Positions 11,860 through 21,451 of a DNA stretch of 64,000 nucleotides are shown one piece after another. The stretch comes from Tachypleus tridentatus (lineage: Eukaryota; Arthropoda; Merostomata; Xiphosura; Limulidae): contig NC_134833.1 in assembly GCF_004210375.1 (NCBI RefSeq), positions 24,866,063 to 24,930,062 of the forward strand, written 5' to 3'. The notes under the pieces are model-generated. The model did not search any database, was not told where the DNA came from, and saw nothing but the letters and a program-made list of their open reading frames with translations. Every line of letters begins with the position of its first letter. The first letter of the stretch is position 1. Made by a program: the position numbers and the translations under genes.

Positions 11860-12175
11860 GGTGACTTTTATGGAGGGAGATGCAACGTGACAAGAGCTTT
11901 ATGAAATATTTAGTGCAACGGAAAACAATTTTAAGATCAAGGAATTGATATAGGATATTACGAATACTCGGGACGATATACACTCGTTGCCTTTGATCTT
12001 ATACCCCATCTATTTTCCTAAGGTTATTACTTTAACTTGGTGAAATATGGAAATATGCAAATTGAAATACGTTTTGGTAATGCCTTACCCAATACTATAA
12101 ATGTTCTAAGATATGCAGAATTTCATTCAATTTTAGAAGTCTGTAAGCCTAGAAACATTGTATCCGATATCTAAA
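11860..12175 (+). pseudogene. Major capsid protein C-terminal fragment (copy A)
   Basis: The translation shows YTLVAFDL, then LVKYGNMQIEIRF, then ALPNTINVL-YAEF. This is the typical C-terminal run of the double jelly-roll capsid protein of Polintons and adintoviruses ('GYTL.AFDLTP', 'GN.RLE.RF', 'L..TVN..VYAEFD'). The last roughly 35 codons are in one frame. The N-terminal two thirds are absent and polymerase sequence lies directly upstream, so an internal deletion fused the two genes. It is followed by the protease start at 12180. Confidence 0.75.
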
Positions 12176-12179
12176 AGCT

Positions 12180-12640
12180 ATGAATCCATTAGAAATATAT
12201 TTCAAACTTTCATAACATTTATATGCATAAAAAAGTTTGAGGGCATACATTCACCAGTGATTACCAACCTAACCATGGAGAAAAATAGTTATAATCGTCA
12301 ACCTGGATCTGAGTTCATAAAGCCAGTAGTCACTACATGGTTTATGTTTACTTTCGATGAAATCAAAAAGTAAAATATGTTAACCCATCAGGATAACCTC
12401 CATATAATCTAAAAATAAAAATCTTCGTGAAGAAGAACTGTGAAAGGTGAACTTACAACCAAGCCGTACTGCAGTTCTCAGAGTATGGACAATATTGTAT
12501 ATACTATGTTTATTATCGTGGTCGACGCGTCGAAACGGAAACCCCTGTCTAAATTTGGATCCCACAGATATAATAATGATATATTTGTTCATGATTTTCT
12601 TGTGAAACGTTGTCAAGTGAATACGTCCTCGATAACTGGT
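12180..12640 (+). pseudogene. Adenain-like cysteine protease, decayed (copy A)
   Basis: The start ATG at 12180 corresponds to those in copies B and C. Recognisable pieces are a QPNHGEK block (expected 'LP.h....y'), the catalytic histidine region read as SHYMVYVYF near 12327, an NPSG*PP segment near 12383 corresponding to the acidic 'fDp.G.PP' motif, and YGQYCI at 12484. In adenain-type proteases the first residue of the C-G-x-x-C block is the nucleophile; here it is Tyr (TAT), while copy B has Cys (TGT). With several stops and a lost nucleophile this copy cannot be active. Confidence 0.75.
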
Positions 12641-14204
12641 TTTTAAACATTAGTGTTAACAATAGACAACTGGTATTTGGTACTGAATACTTATTGTCAG
12701 ACCATAATTATCAATACAGTGGTTAAGACCAATGTAGGAGATGAGTGTTTCCAGCTGTTACATATGTTGAGTGCAATGTGTGTTTGATTTGGGAACTTGA
12801 GACTGCCATATACTTTTAAGATAACTAGTGATGAACATATGCAATTTATATGTAGCGTTTGTAGGTTGGAGGAGAAGTTAGAGGCCATCCTAATAAAGTT
12901 GAGGCAATAGATAGAGAGAAATGACAGCAGGATTTTAGAAGTTTACGTTTTGCATGCAAGAAATAATTCAACTAACAGTAATTTTCAGGAAGGCAAAACA
13001 AACAGAATCAGAGTAAAACGTAATGAAGTCAGTTACAATGTGCCTATTATGTTGACTCTGAGGATGAGGAACTATTGAATGGAAAAAAAAATCAAAGGAA
13101 GGTATAGTTATAGGTGATTCTTTGAATAGACATATGTGTGCAATAACCAGTGTGTTAAGGAAGGAGAAGAGAGTAAGATTATGCTACCCAGTGACACACA
13201 TGGAGGATATAAGTGACAGATTAGACAATGTAATTAAGATGACTTGCAGAGATGCAGTTAGTTATAGAATCATTTACTGAAAAAGGCCATAAGTTAGTTT
13301 TATCATAGATACTGCCAAAAATTAATTGTAGTGATGAAGTTATAAATATGTCACTAGGGTTAAGTGATAGATTTAAGGATAAGCAGATATTCTAGTTGAC
13401 TTGTGGGATCAGTTCAGCGGTTACAGGGAGATTTATTGTAATGGATGATTTACATAGGGTAGGGGTGGCTTGCTTGCTAGGATTATTAACTCATCTGTAA
13501 GAGAACATTTAAACTAAGTCTAAACAATATTAAGGATCAGGAAAACTAAATGCAAAACGAATAAGAGGCAAAGAAATGTTTTAGATACGTAATAAGCATA
13601 GAATGAGTAATAAGGATAAGTTTAATTGTTACTGTTGTAATACTAGAAGCAAAAGAAATGAAAAGATAACTTAGACCACTGGCAGAAATGAACGATTTTT
13701 TATATTGAAACATAAGTAACCATAGATGATTTTGATATAGAGGTTGTTTTGAAGTAGAGGGTTTTTGGCTATTTAATAGGGATGGAATATTAAAGATGTA
13801 GGAAAAGAGTGACTGTGTATGCAAAATGGAAGATACATCCTGTTGTAATTGAAAATATCAAAAATAATAATATAAAGATTAAATTCATTACGGTCTGTAT
13901 CAGTGGATAAATAGGGAAAAGCTATTTAGTGGAAATTCCTTAGAGACCATCAAGTGGTGCTGATGTAATTAGTGAGAATCTCTACAATGCGATTAAGATT
14001 TAAGTTGTTAATGAAGTAATAATTTTGGACAATTCTAATTTTAGGCATATATTTTGGGAACTGCTAGAGTCAAACCATGAAGATAAATGTTTTGGAATCT
14101 TTTCAGGATTACTTTATTTACTAAATAGTCAAGGCACCTATCAGAAACAATGCTATTTTAAATTTATTGTTAATCTCAAATATAGAAATTATCAAGAATG
14201 TTGG

Positions 14205-14447
14205 GGCCCGGCATGGCCAAGCGTGTTAAGGCGTGCGACTCCTACTCCGAGGGTCGCGGGTTCGCATCCCAGTCGCGCCAAACATGCTTGCCCTATTCGT
14301 TGGTAAAAGGGTAGCCCAAGAGTTGGCGGTGGGTGGTGATGACTAGCTGCCTTCCCTCTAGTCTTACATTGCTGGATTAGAGACGGCTGGCATAGATAGT
14401 CCTCGAGTAGCTTTGTGCGAAATTTCAAAAAACAAACAAATAAACAC
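14205..14447 (+). mobile_element. tRNA-derived SINE inside the LINE
   Basis: The head GGCCCGGCATGGCCAAGCGT with a B box GGGTTCGCATCCC is followed by the body (with a small deletion) and an AAACAAAC tail. A 12-bp target duplication with one mismatch flanks it: CAAGAATGTTGG at 14193-14204 and CAAGAGTGTTGG at 14448-14459. The LINE endonuclease frame resumes right after it. Confidence 0.93.
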
Positions 14448-14717
14448 CAAGAGTGTTGGAGCTGGAGAACATCTGGATGCAAATGATAATTGGTTTATTA
14501 GGTTCAATGTTTTCCTGCAAATAGAGATAAAGAATAAAAATATTTTGGTTACAAATTTTAAAAAAATATGTTTTGAAAGGGCGCAACAAGAATAATCTGT
14601 TGTTAATTGCTCAGATACGTTATGTAGCGATACTGAGCAGATGTTAAATATATTCCTTAGAGAAAGAATGGGGTAGCTGGAGGTAAAAAAGAACAAATTG
14701 GCTCAGAAGGAGTTGAA

Positions 14718-14933
14718 GTTTGTTTGTTTGGAAATTTCACAAAGCTACTGAGGGCTATCTGCGCTATTTTGCAGTGTAAGACTAGAGGGAAGGCAGCTAG
14801 TCATCACTCTTGGGCTACTCTTTTACCAACGAATAGTGGGATTGAGTCACATTATACACCCCACGGCTGGAGGTGAGCAAGCGCGAGAACAATTACAGAG
14901 TTGCACGCCTTACGCGCTAGGCCATGCCGGGCC
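14718..14933 (-). mobile_element. tRNA-derived SINE, minus strand, inside the LINE
   Basis: It runs from the GTTTG tail at 14718 to the reverse head CCATGCCGGGCC at 14933, with small deletions in the body. An imperfect target duplication is visible (GAGTTGAAG before, GAGTTTAAG after). Confidence 0.88.
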
Positions 14934-16335
14934 TAGAGTTTAAGAGATAAAATCAAAGAAAAGCATCATAAATTGACATTATGACAAGATTATAGAAGAT
15001 AAAAAAAAATTGTGAAACAAGAAATTAGAACATCGGAAATGGATGCATGATAAAAGACTGGCTGATAATTTAAAAATTAACAGTAAAGAATTTCTTTAAG
15101 TACATAAAGGGTAAACAAAATGTTAGAATGCTGTTAGGATCCTTTAAGGATATTATAGATAGCTTAGTATATCATGATTATGAGATGGCTGGGTTACTAA
15201 ATTTTGTTTTTCTTCGATTTTTATTTACAAATATTTAAGCAGTATTCCACGTTTTGAACAGTTGATAAATGTAAACGAGTTTGAACTAACTTACTGAATT
15301 AATCTTGAACTGGTTAAGAAAAACATTAGAAGATTAAAGAAATGACAAGACTCCTGAATCAGGTCACATTCCCCTAATGGTTTTGAGAGAGGTTAAACAT
15401 TGAATAGGTGGGACATTTACTACTATTTTTTTTATCAGTTCTTAAATAGTTGCAAAAACCAGAGGACTGGAAGTTAGCTAAGGTATATTCTCTTTTCAAG
15501 AGAGGTAATACAAATTGTCTTAGTGAATGTAGACCCATTAGTTTTATATCAGTTGTGGGAAAAGATTTGTAAATTCTATAAAAAGAGAAAATAAATGGGA
15601 GATGAGTTTTAATTATGGAAAATGAAAAATATTACATGTGTGTGTTAATAATTTTATTGTAAGTATAATTTGAATGGGAATGGCCTTATCAATATCATGA
15701 AAGAAAAGGTTTAATGATTGATCAATCTCTAAAGCCCTCTAAGTAGTGAGATGTTGCAAGTGATAGGGCAAATAAAAATTTAACTTGTAGCTACAGAAAT
15801 ATTGAATATGTGTCTAAAGAGGTTATGACTTCATTTAACTTGTCACAAGTTCGGTAAGATTTAGAATAATGTGTTCAGTCTTGGGCTCCTTACCTTAAAA
15901 AAGGCATTAAATTGTTGGAAAGGGTTTTCACAGAAGGGTTTATAGTGCAGTATCAGAGATGGAGGGGTTGTCATACGAGGAGGTATTAAATCTTCTGAAA
16001 TTGTTTTCTCTTGCTAAAAGAAGAGTTATGGTAGATCTGATTGAAATATGGTACACAAGTTTTGACAGAGTAGGAGTCCTATTCAGCTCATACAGTTTCA
16101 ATTATCCAAGAGGGTGGTTGGCCTTTGAAATGGGTTACCTTCAGATGCTCTAGAAGTAAAAAATGTGCGTTTAACAAAAGTTCTTTATAAGTATATGAAT
16201 GACAACGGCTGGCTATAATTCTTAAAATCATTTTAATTTAGTTTAGAGGGTGGGACAGCTGAGATGGACAAATAGGTTACATGCTGTTCTAAAAAGTTAT
16301 TTTAGTAGACGCTTCATGTTGTGTATGACACCACC

Positions 16336-17016
16336 TCTCCATCTGATTCCTACATACATCTGACTGCATATTGCTCAAGAGCTGGAATTACTAGTTATGT
16401 CTATTATCTTTTGTTTTTCATAACTATTACATGAAGTTAGAAGTTGCATGGGAAAACTAAAAATATAATAACAGTTAGGTCATACAAAAATATTTTTAAT
16501 AGACAAATGTAAACTGGAATTTATAATTTTTGTTATGATTTCAGTACAAAGTTTTTGTATGCAATGTTCTATATAACCTACATTTTCAGGATAATGACAA
16601 GAGTTACATATTATAAGAAATATTTTTCTTATAATCTATTCAGACTTTGTTGTTTTTTGTCTGTTTATATTGTTTTCAACAGTGATTTATCTTTAAAGCG
16701 CTGCCAACCACGTAAGGTCTGTTGCTAAAGACAGTTACATTATTTAATTATTCTGGTTGTAGTCTCAGTAAAACTTTATACAGAAATTAAATCTCTTCTC
16801 GATTGATTCATCTATAGCTATTCTGCGTATAATTCTGCGGGTATGATTCCGTTTATTAACCAATAAAATTTTGTAATGTACATATAACACAGTAAAGAAT
16901 ACAATTTAAGTTTATTTTCCATCCGTTGTTTCTCAGTATTAATCTTTAAGTTGTAGCAAATATGCATATGTACATAGATATAATGTTTAATGATGTTGGA
17001 AGAATCAGATGGCGAA
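16336..17016. other. Spacer with possible minus-strand polyadenylation signal
   Basis: There are no frames of note. On the minus strand an AATAAA (plus 16911-16916, read as TTTATT) lies about 100 bases beyond the stop codon at 17017, where a polyadenylation signal for the PDZ-like terminal exon would be expected. Confidence 0.4.
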
Positions 17017-17240
17017 TCAACGATGGTCGATGAACTTTTTTGTACATTTTTTAATTGTCTTTCCGTTTGGATTGAAGTAAGATAATATTTTGTTCTTTTT
17101 TATTATCAGGTCGTTTACTTCTCCGATGTCTCTTTCTTTTACACTGATTCTATCCACTTCTAAAATTTCATCGCCTGCATCAAGAAACCCAGAGAGCAAA
17201 ATCAATGTTTCACAGTCTCTCATCCGGGTTACAAATATTC
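17017..17240 (-). CDS. Terminal coding exon with PDZ-like segment
   Basis: On the minus strand a good acceptor (pyrimidine-rich run ending TTTCAG) precedes the exon, which begins in phase 1 and reads through GIFVTRMR..., GDEILEVDRISV and VNDLIIKK to a stop at 17017. The order 'GIFV...G.L..GDEILEV..I.V....EV.DLI' is the second half of a PDZ domain, a peptide-binding module usually recognising C-termini. The closest pattern I remember is the Par-6 PDZ (GIFISR...NDEVLEVNGIEV), but the match is not specific. The first half of the domain, with its carboxylate-binding loop, should be in an upstream exon that I could not find between 17.3 and 20.9 kb. The exon sits between the LINE and the copy-A tail block, where copy B has no matching sequence. 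Confidence 0.55.
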
Positions 17241-17444
17241 CTGAAACCAACAAAACAATATACATATATCAATAGTGAAATATCTCTAGTGAATTTGCAT
17301 TGTTATTGCGTTTTACCTACCCAACTAAAATTCATCCACTAATATCTAACTTGATTTGTTCGACTGTGTTAGTGAGATTAGGCACGAATAAGAAATAGCT
17401 TAAAATATTATCCATAGAGAAAAACAAAATACATGAAAAATTAA

Positions 17445-17890
17445 ATTGCGTTTTTTCTACAGTTAAGGATTTCCTAAACTAACAGTTAAATGTTTTTAAT
17501 AAATTAATCATTTATCAATTATACTGAATGTTATTCAACTATTTCTTGGCAGAAAAACAAGTAATAACGCATTGTGGCTTAACGCAACATCACGTAAATT
17601 AAAACTTGCGGAACAGCGAATTACAATTATGTAGGTGTAAATATCCCACTTCTTTTTATGAATTTTGTTATATAACTGTTAGTATTAAAACGTGCCCTGG
17701 AGAAAATGTGTCATTATTAACCATGTTCAATTTCGAATCCTTATTTCCTAACATATCCCTCATATCCCTCATTTTCTCAGGCTTTTGACTACTGAAGAGA
17801 GACGATACACAAGGTCATATCGAATAATTTTATGTTTTTTCCTGTTGAAAGTGTTGAGTGGACAGGGCTTGGCCTTAGAGTTAGCAGAAA
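17445..17890. repeat. Conserved block shared with 40120-40565 (Polinton copy A tail)
   Basis: The two blocks align over about 440 bp in the same orientation, with shared runs such as AACGCATTG near 17566 and the GTCATATCGAATAA-like run near 17815. No protein is recognised on either strand. A 60-codon frame at 17606-17788 is not preserved in copy B. It lies downstream of the LINE in both copies, so it is probably the remaining flank or a further gene of the duplicated segment. Confidence 0.75.
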
Positions 17891-18289
17891 AGGAAAGTGG
17901 ATCGAGTGTATTTTAGTTCACGTCTCACTACCATAAGATGTTTCAATCTTTGAGGCTGTGGGTATGCTTCAAGAGTGAAAGTCAAATCAGTTATTCGGTC
18001 AGAAAATAACGTTTTGAGGGTTGGATTGTTTATTTGAATTAAAGCACAGATACACAATGGGTTAACTGTGCTCTGCCCACCACGAATATCAAAACCCTAT
18101 TTGTAGCGGTGTGAGCCCGTATACATACCGCTGTGCCACTCGTGAGTGCAACAGTTGTTGGTAGGTGTTATTCTGTAACTAACTCCTATCTTCTTTATGC
18201 TGAAGCATAAATTAACCTATCTTACGACAGTTCGGTGTAAATCTATGCGTGTGCGTGTTTAATCTTAACAAGGGGCTCTCTGTGCTGTG

Positions 18290-18569
18290 TGCAGGCCCGG
18301 CATAGCCAAGCTTGTTAAGGCGTGCGACTCGTAACCTGAGGGTCGCGCGTTTGCATCCTCGTCGTGCCAAACATGCTCGCCCTTTCAGCCGTGGGGGCGT
18401 TATAATGTGATGGTCAATCCCACTATTCGTTGGTAAAAGAGTAGCCCAAGAGCTGGCGGTGGGTGGTGATGACTAGCTGCCTTCCCTCTAGTCTTACACT
18501 ACTAAATTAGGGACGGCTAGCACAGATAACCCTCGAGTAACCTTACGCGAAATTCAAAAAACACACAAA
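18290..18569 (+). mobile_element. tRNA-derived SINE, full length
   Basis: The head is GGCCCGGCATAGCCAAGC, followed by a complete body and an AAACACAC tail. An exact 12-bp target duplication, CTCTGTGCTGTG, occurs at 18278-18289 and 18570-18581, so this is a clean insertion. Confidence 0.95.
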
Positions 18570-18581
18570 CTCTGTGCTGTG

Positions 18582-19334
18582 CCCACCATAGCTATTGTAC
18601 AAACTTTATTTTGGGAATTTTCTTTATTTAGCTGAAAAGGTAGGACTAATAAAGGGAAATTTAAAAACGTTAAGATAAAATCGTTTCAGTTACGATGTCA
18701 AACATCTATCATTTGAAACCCAATTAATTATACAGGTGATTTTTACCTTCCTCTAAAATAAAAATTTACTGATTGTTAAAATATTACATAGTGTTTAAAC
18801 TAGCTTCGCCTTGATATTTAGTAACGAATTTGCTAGACCACATAATTTATCTCAAAATACAATAACAGCAACTTCGGCACGAAATAAATTCTGACTTTTT
18901 AATAACTACATCGTTTGAACCTTAAACATGGGACCATCACAAGTTAAAATTGTTGTGATTCTATTTTGAAATTAACGATTACTTTATTTTCTTTAGGATT
19001 ATGTCATGGTAATTGCCAGGATATTGTTGTTTTCCCTATAATGAATTAACCTGAAAATAACAAATAATCCTTTCATCTTTGGTTAGATTTGCACCGATGA
19101 AATATATTTAAAAAATTGATGCTCACTGAAGGGTCCTCTAATGTGTTTTGTTTCAAGGGTAAAAACAAAATGAAGAGTAACAAATATTTTTATTTCTTGT
19201 TTACAAGCTCATGCGTCATACTATGTTGCATGTTACAGAGTGCATAATTATTCTCATGATTCATGAAACGTACACGTTTTACTATTGTCACGGCAATACA
19301 AATTGCAATGTTAAGTATCACTTATATGACATCA
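18582..19334. other. AT-rich spacer, nothing recognised
   Basis: Only short frames and no repeat similarity that I can see. Confidence 0.35.
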
Positions 19335-19616
19335 TTGTTTGTTTGTTGTTGATTTTTATTAATTTCGCGCAAAGCTACTCGAGGGCTATCTGCACTAGCC
19401 GTCTCTAATTTAGCAGTGTAAGACTAGAGAAAAGGCAACTAGTCATCTCCACTTACCGCCAACTCTTGGGCTACTCTTTTACCAACGAATAATGGAATTT
19501 ACCGTCACATTATAACGCCCCTACGGCTGAAAGGGCGAGCATGTTTGGTGCCACGGGGATTCAAACCCGTGACCCTCAGATTACGATTCGAACGCCTTAA
19601 CCCGCCTGGCCATCCA
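19335..19616 (-). mobile_element. tRNA-derived SINE, minus strand
   Basis: Complete copy from the GTTTGTTTG tail to the reverse head CCGCCTGGCC. The B box reads GGATTCAAACCCG on this strand. Confidence 0.92.
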
Positions 19617-20885
19617 GACAAAAACTGAACCAACCAACTACACGTGTATCTAGAAAGAGGTAGAAATTTTTTGTTAGAATCCTCAGACGTAGGGTGACTG
19701 AAATGTGGTTTAATACGTTATGTCAAGTGGATGATAGTAACAAACATTTAAAACACGACTTCGTTGTTAAAAGAAGTTACACTGACATGTATAATATGCA
19801 AACTCCATACAATTTAAACATTGCTGTGAAATGAATATTAAATTAATATTTATAGATCATCCACAAGTGATGTCAAAACTACTGTAATTTTTCACATCCG
19901 AAAAAAAAAATGCATGCTTTTTGAAACAGATCTTTACTGAAGTTAAACTTTAACATTAATTTATTCTAATATCTTCTACTAGGACCCGCCAGCAGTGGAT
20001 AATATTCAGTGTGTATGGTTGCGCATTTTCATGTCTAAAATTCGACCCACAATGCAGATGAATACAGTCCGTAATTTCCGTTTTGTCCCGCGTAATACGA
20101 ATGACAGTCAGTTCCGGCACTACGAGTTCGATAAAGTATCTTATTGCAGTGAGTGCTTCCAAGTAGTTGGTCAGTTGTTTAAAATTAGGAAGGATAAGAT
20201 GATTGTGACCTGCCATTGTTTGAAAAATTATGAGCTCTCAATTTTTAACCAGACAATAGTTGTGTTAAAATGTACGAAATTTTGAAACAAAAAACACCTA
20301 CTGGAAGTTCAAGTTAAACTTCCTCCAGATATTTAGTCTCATTAGTAGTTCTTTTAGATAACTAGTGCCTCAAAAAAGACCATGTTAATTATACTGAGGC
20401 CACTTTGTGGATCATATAATGATTATTGGGTAAATAACTATTTTATGTGCTAAAGAAATTATCGTTATTTCACCAGATAAAGTATAGCTAAATAGTCAGT
20501 ACAACTTCCACTTGTACGAAAAAAAATATACAAAAGGCACACAACATTTTCCACAAAGCCACTTATACTGACAGCTTTTATGTTTAACATTCGTATAACC
20601 TGTACACCACGAGAAACGATGATATGCATATATGTATAGTCAAAAATGTATGTTTCTAAGATGATCCTAAGAAGCGATAAGGCCAGTCAGGCCATGGCCT
20701 GAACAAAATTTTTACAGTTACAATTTATGTATCACAACTTGTTTCTTGTAATGCAATAGCTTGCGTTTAGTATATGCAATATAGAAATTATGTATCCTAT
20801 TTAAATCCTCGTACTTTCGAATCGTGACACACAGTCAGTCTGGTTGTCAGTACTTCCTTTTTTCTTCTGAAGCTAGTGGGACTTC
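19617..20885. other. Spacer with overlapping unrecognised frames at 19956-20285
   Basis: Two frames overlap on opposite strands: 86 codons at 19956-20216 (-) and 96 codons at 19995-20285 (+). The block is slightly richer in GC than its flanks. Neither frame matches a family I know, and I could not find a donor/acceptor pair linking it to the PDZ-like exon. Confidence 0.3.
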
Positions 20886-21072
20886 TCAGCCTTCACAATA
20901 AACAATGTGATTTTCTCGAGCTGTGCGGATTTTGCCGACTTTCCTCGTTGTTTGGTCTATAGACATGTTCCCTGCTGAAGATATCTTTGATGGCACTTTT
21001 GGCAGATCTTGTAAAGACCTGAAGCCGCTTCTTGACTGACTTTTTGACGACGTCGATCCTTTGCACAGGCCA
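20886..21072 (-). CDS. Possible coding exon following 21253-21451
   Basis: An acceptor (TTTTATTCCAG on the minus strand) opens the exon at 21072. Joined in phase to the donor at 21253, the frame reads a Ser/Lys-rich segment (KGSTSSKSQSRSG, then LPKVPSK) to a TGA at 20886. No domain is recognised. Another frame of the same exon is also open and basic, so the true phase is not certain. If the stop is real this is a terminal exon and the PDZ-like exon downstream belongs to a different transcript or an alternative end. Confidence 0.35.
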
Positions 21073-21114
21073 CTGGAATAAAAGCAATAATTACAAATAA
21101 TGAATACGTCATAG

Positions 21115-21225
21115 TACATTTACACCCTCCATTGCAAAAAGGATGAGGATGTTTGGTGTGACGAGAGTTCAAATCTGCGTCCCATAGACTGTGACTACAG
21201 GATTCTGACAACCAGTAAAGCTAAG
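21115..21225 (-). mobile_element. Degraded SINE head fragment
   Basis: On the + strand it reads ATGTTTGGTGTGACGAGAGT then TCAAATCTGCGTCCC, a worn version of the reverse tRNA-like head and its junction. It lies in the intron between the two candidate exons. Confidence 0.55.
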
Positions 21226-21252
21226 AGTTAGGATTTACTTCAAAATACATAC

Positions 21253-21451
21253 GTTTTGAGTATGATCATCTCTGGAGGAATTGGCTGTTCTTGCACGTCA
21301 GAGAAGACGTTAGCTTTTCGACTTTGGATACATGAGTTACTGATTGCTCTCGGAAGAGATGAGGTCTCCTGAGAAAAGCAAGGTCTTATGGTTTCAGTAA
21401 CATCATGTTGAGTGGTTCCCACGTGCTCGATCTTGTCTGATAGTATTACGC
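21253..21451 (-). CDS. Possible internal coding exon, unrecognised
   Basis: The minus strand has a strong acceptor (ATTTCTTCTTCAG) at 21452 and a good donor (AAAAC followed by GTATGT) at 21253. The 199-bp exon is open in the frame starting at phase 1 and encodes a polar, Ser/Thr/Gln-rich stretch ending QPIPPEMIILK. No domain is recognised. Strand and position suggest the same gene as 20886-21072, and perhaps the PDZ-like exon at 17017-17240. Confidence 0.42.

Larger units (their letters stand above)
9941..12750 (+). mobile_element. Polinton/Maverick-like element remnant, copy A
   Basis: This segment is similar to 36870-39800 over almost its entire length, with matching blocks in the same order: AAATAAGTTTCAGT near 9950, the polymerase exonuclease block near 10870, the block at 11040-11150, the capsid tail near 12090 and the protease near 12490. 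It encodes, in order, DNA polymerase B pieces, the end of a major capsid protein and an adenain-like protease, the gene set of Polintons/Mavericks and adintoviruses. No integrase, packaging ATPase or terminal inverted repeat was found, so it is internally deleted and degraded. A SINE lies inside at 10403-10560 and a LINE follows at 12750. Confidence 0.8.
12750..16335 (+). mobile_element. CR1-type LINE, near full length, decayed
   Basis: Parts in order: an ORF1 region at about 13100-13520 with a VIGDSLNRHM start and an LGRGG..ARIINSSVREHLN-like end, as in the SGNH-esterase ORF1 of CR1 elements (LGRGG itself is interrupted). Next is an endonuclease region (13690-14200, resuming at 14450) with SNHEDKCF, and a reverse-transcriptase region at about 15240-15570 with the remains of FSREV and RPISFISVVGK. 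The ORF2 C-terminus at 15850-16330 shows GLSYEEVLNLLKLFSLAKRR, a hallmark of the CR1 tail. Two SINEs interrupt it. Its 5' end is also present at 39790-39985 in Polinton copy B. Confidence 0.85.

Noticed and set aside
14205-14280. tRNA genes at the heads of the SINEs
   Set aside because: Each tRNA-like stretch is followed by the same SINE body and flanked by target duplications; the heads are SINE promoters, not separate tRNA genes.
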